Shown here one piece after another: positions 7,105-7,364 of a stretch of 7,364 bases of DNA. The stretch comes from Lentimicrobiaceae bacterium. Its GTDB lineage: Bacteria; Bacteroidota; Bacteroidia; Bacteroidales; JAGONC01. The stretch is taken from the NCBI GenBank assembly GCA_030621075.1, contig JAUXII010000036.1, forward strand, positions 1 to 7,364, given 5' to 3'. The notes beneath the pieces are model-generated. The model was not told where the DNA came from. It saw only the letters and a program-made list of their open reading frames with translations, and made no database searches. Made by a program: the position numbers and the translations under genes. Each line of letters starts with the position of its first letter. The first letter of the stretch is position 1.

Positions 7105-7364
7105 ATTTCTTCTGTCAGTTCAATAAAACGCTTGTATGGTATCGCCGTTAGACTTTCAGCCATGAAAGCTCCATTTGCCTGACTTATAATAGAAACTTTA
7201 GCAGCAGTTTCGATATCCGGAGCTTCGTAAATGTCAATAAAATCATACTGGCCGAGAATAGCATAGTGCGCCAGGAATTTTACCTCAGGGCATGATTTTT
7301 TTACCTGGTCAAGCCAGTTTCTGCCTAACTGTGCTCTTTCCTTCATTAGCTTGGAAACATCAGG
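7101..7364 (-). CDS. GYD domain-containing protein (5'-partial)
   Basis: This convergent gene matches the small GYD family (about 95-100 residues), named for its Gly-Tyr/x-Asp motif. The function of the family is not established, and the fold is expected to be ferredoxin-like. In the window it encodes 87 residues; the frame stays open through PDVSKL upstream of the ATG at 7346, and that segment aligns with the usual family start (LTKLSPD-like). The ATG at 7346 is therefore probably internal, with roughly 8-15 codons lying beyond the right edge. Visible motifs are HYAILGQYDFIDIYEAPD, which is the family hallmark, and the C-terminal ESLTAIPYKRFIEL. Its promoter is outside the window. It is on the opposite strand from the lanthipeptide genes and is most likely unrelated to them. 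Confidence 0.85.
   Translation of the reverse strand, partial: PDVSKLMKERAQLGRNWLDQVKKSCPEVKFLAHYAILGQYDFIDIYEAPDIETAAKVSIISQANGAFMAESLTAIPYKRFIELTEEI

Overview
The window holds the downstream part of a ribosomally synthesised peptide (RiPP) gene cluster of the class I lanthipeptide type, followed by two unrelated small genes. The likely host is a member of the Bacteroidota. This is an inference from the AT-rich composition, the near absence of Shine-Dalgarno sequences before the starts, the pairing of a split LanB with a C39-peptidase ABC exporter and a HlyD-type adaptor, and a stand-alone HsdR-N-like protein of a kind common in that phylum.

Layout: (1) 1-2108 (+) is the glutamylation half of a split LanB dehydratase. 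Its reading frame is open to the left edge, so its true start lies outside the window and a start at the in-frame TTG at 126 is wrong. (2) 2115-2999 (+) is the separate glutamate-elimination half (SpaB_C / thiopeptide-type bacteriocin domain). (3) After an 85-bp gap, 3085-5274 (+) encodes a peptidase-containing ABC transporter (C39 protease, six-helix membrane domain, ATPase). (4) 5275-6627 (+), starting on the base after the previous stop, encodes a HlyD-like membrane-fusion protein. (5) 6640-7104 (+) encodes a 154-residue PD-(D/E)xK-like HsdR N-terminal domain protein, probably a resident gene. (6) 7101-7364 (-) is a convergent GYD-domain gene whose start is beyond the right edge. Genes 5 and 6 end on the same palindromic CTAG.

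Proposed pathway: the two LanB halves dehydrate Ser/Thr of a precursor peptide by tRNA-dependent glutamylation and elimination. A cyclase (not in the window) would form the thioether rings. The C39 domain would cut a double-glycine leader while the transporter and the HlyD protein export the product across the inner membrane and periplasm, with an outer-membrane channel supplied from elsewhere. No precursor, LanC, immunity gene, regulator or TolC-like gene is present here; these would be expected upstream of position 1 or elsewhere. The general design resembles known Bacteroidota class I systems such as the pinensin cluster, so the architecture is not new in itself, but the product cannot be deduced from this window. 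No RNA genes, insertion sequences, CRISPR arrays or convincing terminators were seen.
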